From Pholiota molesta (taxonomy: Eukaryota; Basidiomycota; Agaricomycetes; Agaricales; Strophariaceae): DNA of 64,000 nucleotides. The translations under genes were made by a program, and so were the position numbers. This document shows, piece after piece, positions 1-12,900 of the stretch. Every line of letters starts with the position of its first letter. Positions within the stretch are counted from its first letter, which is position 1. The DNA lies in contig JACGCK010000061.1 in the NCBI GenBank assembly GCA_014925825.1, positions 124,001 to 188,000 on the forward strand, in the 5' to 3' direction. The notes beneath the pieces were generated by a model. The model worked only from the letters and a program-made list of their open reading frames with translations, was not told the origin of the DNA and did not search any database.

Positions 1-2788
1 TCCAGCACATTTTGAAATCAGATGTTACTGAAGATTTGACCCTTCCAATGTCCCCGAGAAAGTTGCGCTTCTTTTCCCGACAAACAGTGTAGTCAGAAGT
101 TTGCCAGGCGGCGATTAGTGCCTTCGGTTTCCGAACTTCGTTGATATAAGAGAAAAAGACAAAGGGAAGGATCCAGATGAAGGATTCAAGCTCGTGATGA
201 TAGTAGCGTTTGATTCGCCCTTCCCAATAGTCCTCGTATAAGAGGTGAATGGCCATAAAGGGTACTGTTCCTGTCCGGTCAGTTCCAGGGATCCGAGGCT
301 CCCATTGAAGAAGGGAAAGGTCGAAGTCGGTCAAAACACCGCACTTCTTCTCTTTATCATACATGATGTTGTTCAGACTAGGATCGCCATGTTCAACAAA
401 GTGTTTCCACAAAAATGCGTGGCCTACGAAGGTGAAACTTTGTTAGATTCAATGACGGATTAATCAAGCAAATATAAGCTACATGTAACGCCGTCAAGCC
501 ATGCTTTCACAAACGGCCATCCCGAAACAGTTGTGAGTTTGTGGAGCCTCTTCATGCCGATAATTCTGAGAACGCGATGCCCCTTCCAGCGTCGGTTGAC
601 CATGCTTCGGATGCGATTCGTCGCAGATCGTGGCACATCACCAAAGAAGTAGAACTTGGGAAGATGGTCCAGCACTGGCATCCTTTGATATTCGGCAGAC
701 AACGGATTTTTCTCAACTATCTTATAGATGACTTGCATTGTCAGACCTTCATGACGCCGTTGAAGTTCCGGATTGTAGATCTTGCAGACTATTTCCGTTG
801 AATTCCCATCTTCGATGGACTTGGCAGGAACGACTGCGGTCGCCCTTCCTGCAAGACAATGAGGTTTGGGCGACAAAAACTCCTCGGTGTTGAGTTGGAT
901 TTTCGAAAGCGGAACGACGGACTTATCCCAATAATGTGGAATGTGCTTGATGTCAGAGAGGTCATTGTTGAGATCGAGGTCGTTATTGAGATCAATGACA
1001 GGCACGTTTTCCACATCGTTTTGGTCTCCTCCGCTATCTCGAGAATCGACCTTCGAGGTCTCTGTCTTGACCTTCGAGGTCTCTTTTTTGACCTTTGAGG
1101 TCTCTTTCTTGTGATTGTTGATGGCTTTCGGGTTGAGAATGGGAATGATACCCCAGTCCTCCTGCGTGAATCGTAGAAAAATGAAGAGGAGGAGGAGGAA
1201 ACGAGGAAAGTCTTGGAAAATCTTGATGCCAGTTGGTTGTATGATCCCTTGACGATCGTAATACCAGAGCCACATAATATCGTCTAGAATATTCGAGGGC
1301 CACCGTTAGCGATCCTTGACGATTGAAAAGGAGAGAAAAATAAGAAGAACGTACCGGTATATAGTATGTTGATGGCGTGGTGGACGCCTATACTGTAAGA
1401 TAGCATCTCCAATGCGTATGACGCGCATTGAACACGTCCCGAGACGGCACGCTGAGTCTTCTCTTGCTTCAGCTCCTGCTTTCTCGCCGCTCCTGTACCA
1501 GATTGCACCCTCGAACCAGAAGGGGTTCCAGTAGGAGTGCTAGGCGTATCTTCGGGAGTATTCCTGACCTTCTTCGATGGCGGACCAGCGCCACCAGCAT
1601 CTAGTGGAAGTCTTCGTTTAAGAGAAGCGGATTCCTGATCCACTTCAACCTCGTTAGGCTCGGTAGCGGGGTCGTCCGCCTGGGACAGCTTCTCATGATC
1701 TTGGTCTTCTAGTTCGTTCTTTGTGAATGGTGTTGCCAGATCTTAGTTAGGCCTTCGGGAAGCCTCTTGTTTTTGTTGCTGTGCAACTTGAATTCGTGGC
1801 ATGAGAGGACGACTGACCAGTCGAGTTTGAATGCTTGGCGGAGGTTGAGCGAAGTTGAAGGGGAAACCGCATTCTTTTGCGGGGATCGTGGGCATTTTCA
1901 AGAGCATTGCGAGAGGAGATGATGACATCTGGCTTGCGGTTAATGTCAACTGTGGTCCCTTGCGGGTGGGAAACAATGCTAGTTGGATCGCTGTATTGGA
2001 ATCGGATATCTAGCTCGTCAGGATTCTTCCGTACCGGGAGGCTCCCTGCGGCATTTGCCAATCTGTCCAATGCCTTATTGCAGAGATCAACGTAAGGCGT
2101 ATAGCGCTGCGATTCAGTCTTGTCGAAGGAGGCGCACTAGGAGGCTAGTCATGTCTGATGATATATGGCGTCGAAAACAGGTACTCACAATGTCTTCAAA
2201 GAGGAGCGTAGATCTGGGTCATTTGCAATGGGGATGACACCGTCAAGAGCCTTTTCCAAAAGGTTTTGTAAAATAATGTCCCTTGCTCAATAAGCTGCCG
2301 TTCTTCCCGAGTGCCGTTCGCCGAATCATCCGTGTTTTCCCCCTGCCTCGCAGTCTCGTGCCTAATATTTGCTGTAGTCCTTCCAGCATCATCTCCAGTG
2401 CTTGTGAAGGCGAGCCGTCGACAGCGACATCGCATCCTCGCCACTTGCGTTGCCATAATACCGCTTGGACTGCAGCTTCTCGATCTCTTCTTGAAGTTCG
2501 TCCAACTGCTTCTTCTCGTCGCTATTATCCTCGAGTATGCGATATAAGAAGTGCTTAAGCAGATCATCGAACTTGCATTTCACGCTATTGCTCAGATTTT
2601 GCGTGATGTCGTCCTTGATATCATCATGCCTACGGAGCCGGGAGCACAATGAGTGACACTGTAAATCCCTGATTTAGATTGACCATGTAGGAAGACGCGT
2701 ACCTGTACTTGGGAGTCTCGTCTTGGCTGCGGGTACTGAGCCTGTGGCTGCTGGGTGAAGACTTTGACTCGGGTTCAGCGTTTGCCAT
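1..2788 (-). pseudogene. FunK1-type fungal protein kinase, copy A (cut by window edge)
   Basis: Reads leftwards from an ATG at 2788 and runs off the left edge. The N-terminal part is a helical, acidic leader (KCKFDDLLKHFLYRILEDN). A FunK1 pre-kinase region follows (KNPDELDIRFQYSDPTS, then LDWSVVLSCHEFK), and then the kinase lobe. The catalytic loop reads EHGDPSLNNIMYD and the metal motif TDFDLS, so HRD has become HGD and DFG has become DFD; the second is common in FunK1, a family expanded in mushroom fungi with unproven substrates. A 271-aa stretch at 460-1275 is open, and an intron at about 424-482 joins it to the catalytic exon at 1-423. Two single-base losses relative to copy B (about 2445 and 2290) break the N-terminal half. 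Kinase family is sure; whether the gene is dead or mis-sequenced is not. Confidence 0.7.
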
Positions 2789-2949
2789 GTTGAAACCGAT
2801 GCAGACCCGGCAAGGACCCGGCACCCACGATGGCCGGCCCGTTGCCACCAACAGTGCTCAGCAGTGCTCACTGGTCAAAATGGCGACGCAGTCTTGAATT
2901 CTGCACTCCAGGCGGCAGCACTATGTTATGTATGCTCCTTTCAAGAAGT

Positions 2950-3085
2950 CACAGGCAAGGCAAGTTTTACATTGGGTATCAAAATCGCTAGTGGAGGAAA
3001 TAATCTCTCAGTCGGTCAACGACAAATTATCGCGCTCGGCCGTGCAATGATCTGTGGGTGCAAGCTGCTCCATGGTGCTTGATGA
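2950..3085 (+). pseudogene. ABC transporter nucleotide-binding domain relic (ABCC/MRP-like)
   Basis: A short open stretch contains the residues GGNNLSVGQRQIIALGRAM. This is the ABC signature (LSxGQ) with its downstream helix, as in the second nucleotide-binding domain of MRP-type (ABCC) transporters. The Walker B segment that should follow within about 10 residues is disrupted: KLL is seen, then a stop, with an ELDEG-like remnant in another frame near 3108. No Walker A or membrane segments can be read nearby. This is a decayed fragment beside the kinase copy, not a gene. Confidence 0.6.
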
Positions 3086-4063
3086 TTGCTTGATGATCAT
3101 TGAACTTGATGAAGGCAAGTAAGTATGGTGTGGTCATAATCTTCCTTCTCCAATAACGAAGAATTTTCAATAGCCACTTCTGTAATTGGTCAGTGGCTCT
3201 TCTTGAGATGTTGAATGACGGCTCACTTGCGTATTTCGTTATTCAGACTTCAAATTTTCAAACGGATGTCGTGATACAGCAGAATGCGCATCACTTGTAC
3301 ACCCTCATGAGCTCCGATAAAGTTTGTGGTAATATTTGAACCTTCCCGCATCTCCCCAAAGTTATGATATTCTGTACGGCAGGCCGAGTTTGAGAAACCC
3401 ACAAATCTATAAAGTTCGAGAAGGGCAGGTTACAGTAAGAGCTTTGATTGAAGAACGGGGAGAGAAGTTGTACGAACTTGCAGAAAGTATCTAACCCAGC
3501 TTCGTCATAACAAGAATGCATGTAAAGGACGTACTAACTACTGTCATCGATGATAGGATCATTGGGACAATGTAAAGCTGCTCTGGAGCTGCCTTATCGA
3601 AAATGGCCATAGTCAGGTCAGATCCAGTGGACAGCCGCAGGAGCGCTCCAAAATTAATAGCAGAACAGTTCGCTCCGAGTTCAAACACAGTTCGAAAAAC
3701 CTGAATTCATAGCAATGCATGATGCAGCGTGAAGAGTCCTTTTCTGCTTAATCTTACTGCTGTGCTACTAGTAGATATACAATGCACGGCCCTTACATAC
3801 CTGTATAGGATCTTTATGATGGAATAGATCAAAGTGTGTCTACTTATATGATCTAGTCCTCGTAACCCGCAACCTGCGTAGTAGATCTGATAATCTACGA
3901 TTTCATCTCGGGTCCGAAGGTTTCCACTGAGAGTACTTATGGTCGCTGGAGTGTGAACAAATCGCGTGTCCTTGTTCTCCGTACTTGCCTATGCATGTAC
4001 TCTCAGCTCTGTGCCTACTCGTGTGTTTTTTTTATGCATAGCCTAGACCGATTTTTCTGACGT
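3086..4063. other. Gene-free spacer
   Basis: Only short reading frames occur on both strands (longest about 76 codons), with no recognisable motif, start context or splice structure. A minus-strand frame at 3491-3688 is open but matches nothing I know. It sits between the ABC relic and a miniature transposon, consistent with old insertion debris. Confidence 0.5.
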
Positions 4064-4391
4064 CATTACAGTCGTTTGCATAATGTTTTGCACTCGACAA
4101 TTCTAAATCGGGTGACAAAAAGGTCCGACGGTGACCGGCCCGGGAGCAGCGCGAGCCGCGTTCAAGGCGCGATCCAGCGCGGACGATCCACGCTGGGTTG
4201 AGACGACGACTTGGATACAAAACGAGGCCCCCTCATCCATTTCGAGGAGCGAAGGGGTGGAAATAGCTCAGGAAATCCTTGCTTGGTTATCGAACAGGCG
4301 GTCAAGTCTGCGTGAGAAAGAGACTTGATGGTCACATCACGCTGCTCGCTGACATCGTCGAGTGCAAAACATTATGCAAACGACTGTAATG
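4064..4391. mobile_element. MITE-like element with perfect 35-bp terminal inverted repeats
   Basis: The 35 bases at 4064-4098 are the exact reverse complement of those at 4357-4391, enclosing about 258 bp without a convincing ORF. The arms begin CATTACAGTCGTTTGCATAA and end in GCACTCGAC. This is the structure of a non-autonomous DNA transposon (MITE). Exact arm identity suggests recent activity or strong constraint. I cannot define a target-site duplication: the flanks share only short AT-rich similarity. No second copy is visible in the window, and the superfamily is undetermined. Confidence 0.75.
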
Positions 4392-6147
4392 GCCATATCG
4401 GTGCATGATGTCAGTCAGAATCTAGACCCGGAGCAGTTTTATTTAAAACAGTTTAGGGTCAAGAAATCATTAGAAATATACACCCATGGATGATCGCCGC
4501 TTTCTTGTATTAGTAGTTGGTTTTGCAAAATTCTGCCATACCCTCTTTCAGTCTCATGCCACCACCTGCCTTTTATCGCGACTGTTTTATGCATTCTATC
4601 GTCCGGCGTTGCAACTACGCATCCAAATGTTCAATATTCTGTATCACCGAAATTTCGTGAAGCCCAGGCTCCTTCCGCAGTACCATCGTGGTCTCGAATA
4701 TTTGACCTGGTTTGCGACTACTTGATTTTTGAGGTCAGAGAGTATCATCTCCCGAAAACTTTCATGGCCACTGATGGTGGTTTATTGAACCTTATTCTGT
4801 ATACTATTACAAACGGCCCTAGTCTGGAGCGCGTCAACGCGTCACTCGAATTCGCTACGTCAGTGCGTTTCTCGCAGAACCTATCCGATTAGGTTAGTGA
4901 TTTTTTGATATGCTTTCTCTAATATCGGGCACATGTCGTTAACTCAAGAACGCCGCGTCGTCATCAGACGCTTTCTTCACTTCTTGCCGACCATCGAATG
5001 CATTTGGGCATTACACGCCACTTTTTCTTCTGCTTTACATAATTAGTATGATGGTTGTGGAGACTGTAGATGCGTTTGCGCCGCGCTGAACATGCGTATG
5101 TACTGCTCTGTGGCTAGATATGCACTGCTTCCTTTCACAGATCTACTAGGACGAGGTGCCGTGGCGATGCTCTAGCGCGCGTTCACAAATGCAGGCCACG
5201 GATGCCTTGTCCCCAAGTGAATATGATTCGTTTGTGCGTCATATCGCAGTTCACTACAATGGGACCCATCGCTAACGAATTATCCGCGAAGTTGAAGTTC
5301 AAGAAACCGACTACCATGCCACATGCGCAAATACGTTACTGCTGCGTCTCAAGGTCGCTAATTTCGTCCCAAGGACGATATCAGAAAGTATTCCGGGTCA
5401 TGACGTCATTCTAGGTACTGATCCGTATTTAACACAAAAAGTTGGGTCAAGGAGACTTGTTATCCTCTTCCAAACGTCGCCAGTGGCGTCACAAATACCA
5501 CAAAATCAACGGGATCTACTACAATCTACCTTAGGGTCCAAAACACTACACGGTTACGTGCACAGCATCGCAAGTTTTCGCTCCGGCCTTGTCTGCTCCA
5601 ACGCTGATCATGCTCCCACTAGGTTGAAGATTCATTCTATTCGTACAAAGAATGGTTGAAGCACAGCTAGATGACCCCATTTTGAGGCTCAAAACCCCCA
5701 CTCCTACACGACAATTAACACAAAAACCTGGGCCGTCATTGGAAAGTAAGTATCACGTGACTATCAGCCAATTCGCTGCGACGTAAGAGCCTTAACAAAA
5801 ACTTAAAAAAGTTAAAGAGGCTTCACGTCTGGATTCTATCATCTCTCGGTTGTGAGGAGTGACTACTTCTCCTCTTCTGTTCTTCCCCCGTCTCCTCTTC
5901 TTGCAATCCTTTTGTTATGCAGACTCATTAATTTGCTTCACATTAGAGCCCACATCGGACTTTCGTGGTCGCCTTCGTACGTTTCTTTGCATTCCTCCAG
6001 CTTTCCAGCAATTTCCATGACATGCTCAAATGATTTATTTCTTTGTCTCATAAAGAAACTTATGACAGCTCAATTTTGGCAACTCCTACGATAAACTCTG
6101 GAAACCCAGATACTCTGGGTGGCAGTACACACCGTCGATCTGATTCC
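4392..6147. other. Gene-poor spacer upstream of the YTH gene
   Basis: No supported gene. One frame at about 4515-4893 (plus) stays open for some 120 codons with ordinary amino-acid composition (for example SWSRIFDLVCDYLIFEVREY) but has no good start and no family I recognise. Another short open piece near 5190-5440 also looks like protein debris. The last about 300 bases, with CT-rich tracts at 5860-5930, probably hold the promoter and 5' leader of the next gene. Confidence 0.45.
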
Positions 6148-8892
6148 ATGGATGCGGATTCAAGAAAGGGAAAGCCTGAATCATCTAAATCCGATCATGC
6201 CAGGCCTGCGTTCCACAGAAGACGTTCTCGCTCGACCGTTCCTCAACAGCGACCCAATACCCTCCACTTCAGCTTCCATCAGGTCCTGGATATGCCATTC
6301 CTTCCTCCAATTGCCCGAGAACGCGCCAACCATCCTCCCACGGATTTTCGGGCTTCTTCCCTTGCTTTCCCTTCAGCGGCGGCACCTTACCCCAAGGGCC
6401 TGGCTTCATTGGACAATACGTGATGCCCTCACAGCCAGGTCCGATAAATATGTCGCATCCGCCTCCTGCGTACCCGTTTTCGCATAACTTTCATCATTCG
6501 GTGGTTCCTGACAGCAGCATGATCCCTCAAAATATACACGCCAACTATCGACCGATGGTACAACCTCATGCGCCTGTCTTCTCCTACCAAGGACAACCTT
6601 CTGAAAGTATTTCGTCCGCCCACCCTTCGTTCTCTGGTACGCGCAGTCCTGCGTTGTATCCTCCCCACCAGTCCCATGTATCCTCAGCCCCCACGACGCC
6701 CCATCTGCCTTCCCTACCGGCTCCGATCCCCACACCTTTTGTCGGCTCAAGTCCGTTCCACTCTTTACAATATCCGTCACCCATGTCGGTACCATTTCGG
6801 TATTCTACCCCAACGTACCCTTCTTCCCCCATGTATCAACCGCAATATCCTTCGCCCGGCTTTGCTCAACATTATACTCCTCCTGGAGAAGTCGAGCCAC
6901 AGGTGGCGTGGTATTATTTTTCGCACCTCACATCTGCCCCACCCCCTCAGCAATATGATCATAGCCAGCCCTATCAGCAAGGTCGCTATAGCATTGGATA
7001 TTCGCAGGACGGGCATAGCGGAAGTGATGCACCATTCAGCCCTTCAGGACACCATCCTAGTCCGAACCAAGCAGGTCCGCCTTCCATGCCTTCCATCCAT
7101 CCAACAGACTCGAACCCATCATTCGACCAGTATTTTGAAGACCAACCTTCTTCGGATTCGCAAGGTCAATCAGGAAGTGGGCGACTCCATCATCAAGGTC
7201 AGATTGACGGTGTTGCTGCGATACCTGCTCCATCGCGCATGTCATCCGGGGGTGATCGGCAAGCAAGTGAACGGCCACCAGTGCGACGGTCGTACCATCC
7301 GAATCCGCCAGCAAATCGTTCGGAATTCGTCATGTGGGCGGGGAATGTACCGACTGGTGCGACTCACGATGAGCTCTGGCGCTTCTTTACCGCCCCACCG
7401 GAGGATCAGCCTGGGGACACCACCAATGGGGTTCTCTCCATCTTCCTCATCTCACGTTCGAGCTGTGCGTTCATCAATTACCACAGCGACGAGGGTCTGC
7501 AGCAGGCGATCGCGAGATTCGACGGTGTTGCACTGCGTCCCAACGACCCACGATGCCCGCGATTCGTTTGTCGTGTGCGGGGGCAGGGTGACGATCTCAA
7601 GGCAGGTGTCGGTTATCAGCGCGGTATGGGCATGCACACTAAGTGGTTAAGGGCACAGAAGGGGAAGACGCGTGAAGTGCAGACCGATTCGTCAGAGGTC
7701 TCGACCTCGGACGACCAGCCATCATCATCTCCTGGGAGCCTATCAAAAAGCTTGACTCACGCGATGTCGGCCGTCTCTATATCTAGCGACGACGATAGCA
7801 AACATTGCATCCCACGCATTCTAGTAGTTCGGGCTCGTATGCATCGACAACATCTAGCTTTTTGACCAAGTATTTTCCGAAGCGGTACTTCATCCTCAAA
7901 TCGTTGACTCAGGTAAGTCACGTATCTCTTTCCCAAAAAATAGCTATTGAGATTCAATTCAGGAAGACTTGGACCTTAGTGTGGAACGAGGCGTATGGGC
8001 TACTCAGAAACATAATGAGGAGATCCTAGATCAAGCATTTCGGACAAGCCAGGAGGTCTATCTTATATTCGGGGTGAACAAAAGCAGGGAGTTTTACGGC
8101 TACGCTAGGTATGCACTACCTTTACTATGTCGATGAAATGCCACTCATAGTGCACAGGATGAGGAGTCTTGTCAGAGGAGGTCAACAGAACGTGCAATGG
8201 GCTGCTCGCCCAGCACCGCCTTTCGGCGCGGTCAGCCGTTCTTTGCATTCCTCTCCACCGCCGGTTCCGCATACGCCGTTTTTGTCTCCCGGCGACGGCC
8301 ATCTTGTTGAGGAATCCCCGCTGCCATATACGCCGATGCACACAGGGAAGAGTTCTGGTCCGCGCCATTTGCACCACTCAGCGCCTGCTCTCCTCGGGGA
8401 GGAATATCATAAGCCTACACTTGAGTCGCCGAGGAGGCAGTATCTGAGCCTGGACCAGCGGCGATTTATCCATGAGCCTGATGCCAGTACAGCTGACGAG
8501 TTCGAATTGGATGCTTCTGCACCTGTGCGCGCGATGCGGGCCAACCAAGGATTACCCGATGGGCAGGAAAGCATTGGACCGTCCGGGCACCTGCAGCACT
8601 CCATGTTGTCGCGGAGGAAGGCTCGGAGGTTTCGAGTTCAAGGGATGCGGAGCACCACTCGAACAAGCCTGTTATTCAACAGCCAGAGGAGGTGCAGAGG
8701 GGCGAGGTGTCATGGGGCGATAGCTTCGTTGTGGAGTGGATCTCCACGACCAGGTTTTCCTTCGCACAAACACGGCACCTGCGAAATCCTTGGAATCGCG
8801 ACAAGGAGATCAAGGTCTCGCGCGATGGGACAGAGTTGGAGCCGTCTGTTGGGGAACGGCTCCTGAGGGAATGGCCTCAGAGTGCCACATAA
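6148..8892 (+). CDS. RRM + YTH domain RNA-binding protein (m6A reader-like)
   Basis: A Pro/Ser/Tyr-rich low-complexity N-terminus (about 6280-7300) is followed by an RNA recognition motif at about 7318-7660 (RNP2-like VMWAGNVP, RNP1-like SSCAFINY). A YTH domain follows, whose first half is RYFILKSLTQ, intron 7913-7962, then EDLDLSVERGVWATQKHNEE and YLIFGVNKSREFYGYAR, intron 8109-8157. Its last strands are FVVEWISTTRFSFAQTRHL and NPWNRDKEIKVSRDG, ending at 8892. YTH domains bind N6-methyladenosine RNA; the Trp of GVW is at a position that lines the aromatic cage in the family. The reading frame steps back by one base near 6240, 7799 and 8530-8600. The middle step could instead be an unrecognised intron ending at 7798. 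The exact start is uncertain; 6148 is the first in-frame ATG. Confidence 0.8.
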
Positions 8893-9971
8893 TCATTACG
8901 CCTTCGCTGTCCCCCGGAGGTCCTGGGATGACAACTGGAAGGCGGGAATTGTGGTGCAGGTCGCAACATGGACCCCCATTTCCACTTGGGCTGTAGACCG
9001 CGTCGGGCGATGACAGGCAAGGACGGAATACAAAAAAGGACGATCACGATCACGATGCTACACACGACTGAAAACTACAAAAAAATATGGACATTCCGTC
9101 TGCACACTAACGCGCACGATCAAACACGTATCTTTGCATCAACGACACCACATTTATCACAATCATGTGAGTGTCCATTATCACTTCTACTTCCAGTTTA
9201 TTTTTGAATGACCAAATTTTTGTCCTTTCTTTATTTCCCTCTCGAGCAGTCTTTCACTGTTACGACTTGACGCCAACCGCTTGTCATTCACGAAACAAGA
9301 CTTCTGGTTTTCACTCACGCTCTCTAATCACTCAGGGTCACATCAGGGATTTGCTACAGATATATACTGCGTCTCGTTTTCCGTTGTGCGCGCTCTCATC
9401 ATAACCTCTTACAATTTATTCATCTTCTATAGCTATAGGTAGAATTTTCATCACATGCTATTCGCTATACACATGCATCTTACACCGACAATTTATACGG
9501 CATACACCCTCATAACCCTACTTTTGTATCCACTAGTTATCATACACGAAAACACACTAGTGACAAATTTATCTACACATTTATTGTTGACGTCCAATAT
9601 TTGAACTAATAGGATTCTCAAAGTCGTAATACTGCTCTGATCGATCAAAATTACTAGGTCAAGAAATATGTTTACTGGATATGTATGCTAGATCGAATTG
9701 TGGATTTGACGTCACTTCCTTTATTTAACAGTTACAGATGTTTACACAAATGGTGGCACTAACCTTGACTTTTTTGGACGAAGAGAAATGTCTGTGAACG
9801 TCGATTTCCTGCCTTTACCGATATAATCTCCCATGTCAGGTCTCTCGCACAGTCCCATTTGCAACTGCTGGCGAACTGGAATATTTCTGGATTGCTGGTG
9901 GCAAGCCACTGCCGGCCATCGTGGATGCCGGGTCCGTAAAAAAACAAGGTTTGCTCCGCATCAGTTTCAAC
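8893..9971. other. Intergenic: 3' flank of YTH gene, AT-rich spacer, edge of kinase duplication
   Basis: No gene seen. 9420-9760 is AT-rich with short unstructured frames. Similarity to the mirror-image kinase copy at the left end starts at about 9894 (TGGTGGCAA and GGCCATCGTGG blocks), so the duplication border lies upstream of the kinase start at 9972. Confidence 0.5.
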
Positions 9972-12900
9972 ATGGCTACCAAAGTCTTCGCCCAGCAGCC
10001 ACAGGCTCAGTGCCAGCAGCCAAGACGAGACCCCAAGTACAGGTACGCGTCTTCCTACATGGTCAATCTAAATCAGTGGGTTACAGTGTCACTCATCGTT
10101 CTCCCGGCTCCGTAGGCAAGATGTATCAAGGACGACATCATGCAAGATCTGAACAATAGCGTGCAATGCAAGTTCGATGATCTGCTTAAGCACTTCTTAT
10201 ATTGCATACTCGAGGATAATAGCGAAGAGAAGGAGGAGTTGGACAAACTTCAAGAAAATATCGAAAAGCTGCAGTCCAAGCGGTATTATGGCAACGCAAG
10301 TGGCAAGGATGCAAATGTCGCTGTCGACGGCTCGCCTTCACAAGTTACTGGAGATGACGCTGGAAGAACTACAGAAAATATTAGGCACGAGACTGCGAGG
10401 CAGGGGGAAAACACGGATGACTCGGATTCGGTGAACGGCACTCCCGAAGAAAAGCAACTTATTACGCGAAGAGACATTATTTTACAGGACCTTTTGGAAA
10501 AGGCTCTTGACGTTGTCATCCCCATTGCAAATGAAGCAGATCTACTCCGCTTCTTGAAGACATTGTGAGTACCTGTTTTCGACGCCATATATGATCAGAC
10601 ATGACTAGCTCCTAGTGGCTTTTCCTTCGACAAGTCTGCATCGCAGCGCTATACGCCTTATGTTGATCTCTGCAATAAGGCATTGGACAGATTGGCAAAT
10701 GCCGCAGGGAACCTCCCGGTACGGAAGAACCCTGACGAGCTAGATATCCGATTCCAATACAGCGATCCAACTAGCATTGTTTCCCACCCGCAAGGGACCA
10801 CAGTTGACATTAACCGCAAGCCAGATGTCATCATCTCCTCTCGCAATGCTCTTGAAAATGCCCACGATCCCACCGGTAGCGAGAGGAGTGCGAAAGAGCC
10901 TTTTTCTCCTGACTTCGCTCAACGGAAACAGCATCTCAAACTCGACTGGTCAGTCGTCCTCTCATGCCACGAATTCAAGGTGCACAAAACGGGGGTTCCC
11001 GAAGGCCTAACTGAGATCTTGGAAACACGATTCACAAAGGACATTCAACTAGAAGAGGAAGAATACGAGCAGCCGCTCCAGGCGGATGACCTCTCTACCG
11101 AGCCAACGAGGTTGAAGTGCATCAGGCATCCACTTCTCTTAAACGAAAATTATCACTAGATGCTAGCGATGGTGGTCCGCATCGAAGAAGGTCAGGAATA
11201 CTCCCGACGTTACGCCTACTGGAACCCCTTCTGGTTCGAGGGCGCCATCTGGTACAGGATCAGCGCGCGAGCTGGAGGAAGAGAGGATAAGAAAGCCGTC
11301 TTGGGACGTGTTCAATGCGCGTCATATGCATTGCAGATGCTATCTTACAGTATAGGCGTCCACCATGCCATCAATATATATATTCCAGTACTTTCTTCCT
11401 ATTTCTCTCTCTTTTCATTCGCTAACGGTGGCCCTCGAAATTCTAGCGATTTTCTATGGCTCTGGTACTACGATCGTCAAGGGATCATACAATCAACTGG
11501 CATCAAGATTTTCCACGACTTTCCTCGTTTCCTCCTCCTGCTCCTCATTTTTCAACGATTCACGCAGGAGGACTGGGGTATCATTCCCACTCTCAACCCG
11601 AAAGCCGTCAACGGTCATAAGAAAGAGACGCCGAAGGTCGATTCTCAAGATAACGGAGGTGACCAAAACGATGTGAAAAATATGCCTGTCATTGATCTCA
11701 ATAACGACCTCTCTGACATCAAGCACGTTTCAAATTGTTGGGATAAGTCCATCGTTCCGCTTTCGCAAATCCAACTCGACACGAAGGAGTTTTTATCGCC
11801 CAAACCTCATTGTCTTGCAGGAAGGGCTACCGCAGTTGTTCCTGCCAAGTCCATCGAAAATGGGAAGTCAACGGAATGGTCTGCAAGATCTACAATCCGG
11901 AACTTCAACAGCGTCATGAAGGTCTGATGATGCAGGTCATCTATAGGATAGTCGAGCAAAATCCGTTGCCAGGTAAATATCAAAGCATGTTGGATCACCT
12001 TCCAAGTTCTACTTCTTTGGTGAGGTGCCTCGGTCTACGACGAATCGCATTCGAAGCATGGTCAACCGACGCTGGAAGGGGCATCGCGTTCTCAGAATTA
12101 TCGGCATGAAGAGGCTCCACAAACTTACAACTGTTTCGGGATGGCCGTTTGTGAAAGCATGGCTTGACGGCGTTACATGTAGCTTATATTTGCTTGATTA
12201 ATCCGTCATCGAATCTAACAAAGTTTCACCTTCATAGGCCACGCATTTTTGTGGAAACACTTCGTTGAACATGGCGATCCTAGTCTTAACAACATCATGT
12301 ATGACGAAGAGAAGAAATGCGGTGTTTTGACCGACTTTGACCTTTCCCTTCTTCAATGGGAGCCTCGGATCCCTGGAACTGACCGGACAGGGACAGTGCC
12401 TTTTATGGCCATTGAACTCTTATCCAAGGACTATTGGGAAGGGAGAATCAAACGCTACTATCATCACGAGCTCGAATCCTTCATCTGGATCCTTCCCTAT
12501 GTCTTTCTCACTTATATCAACAAAGTTCGGAAAACGAATGCATTAATCGACGACTGGCGAACTTCTGACTACACTTATTGTCAGGCAATGAAAACAACTT
12601 TATAGGGCCACGTCTTCAAGAGGCCAGCTCTCTAGTAACATCTGATTTCGAATGTGCTGGATGCTAGCCAGGGATCTCTGTTATGGGCTAGCAGGATGCC
12701 TCCATACGAGAGTCAGACGTCACGCAGAAGATGTCGATATTTTCGGTGCACCTGCGGCGGACACACAGCCTCTCGATCGTCGGGATTCGGAGGACCTCTG
12801 GGACAAGTTTTTTAACTCGATGAAGAAAAATTTACCCAAAGAGGAACAGCAAGAACAGTCTTTCCATCTCATGTTACCACGTTTACTTCATGTCAAGCCA

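Noticed and set aside
3491..3688. Minus-strand frame resembling part of a BTB domain
   Set aside because: The resemblance is limited to a few hydrophobic residues; none of the DGDCVI, LFK or IHR landmarks is present.
6568..7650. A 360-codon plus-strand open frame inside the YTH gene
   Set aside because: It overlaps the RRM-containing frame, has an Arg/Ile-rich shadow composition and lacks any domain; the other frame carries RRM and low-complexity sequence expected for the family.
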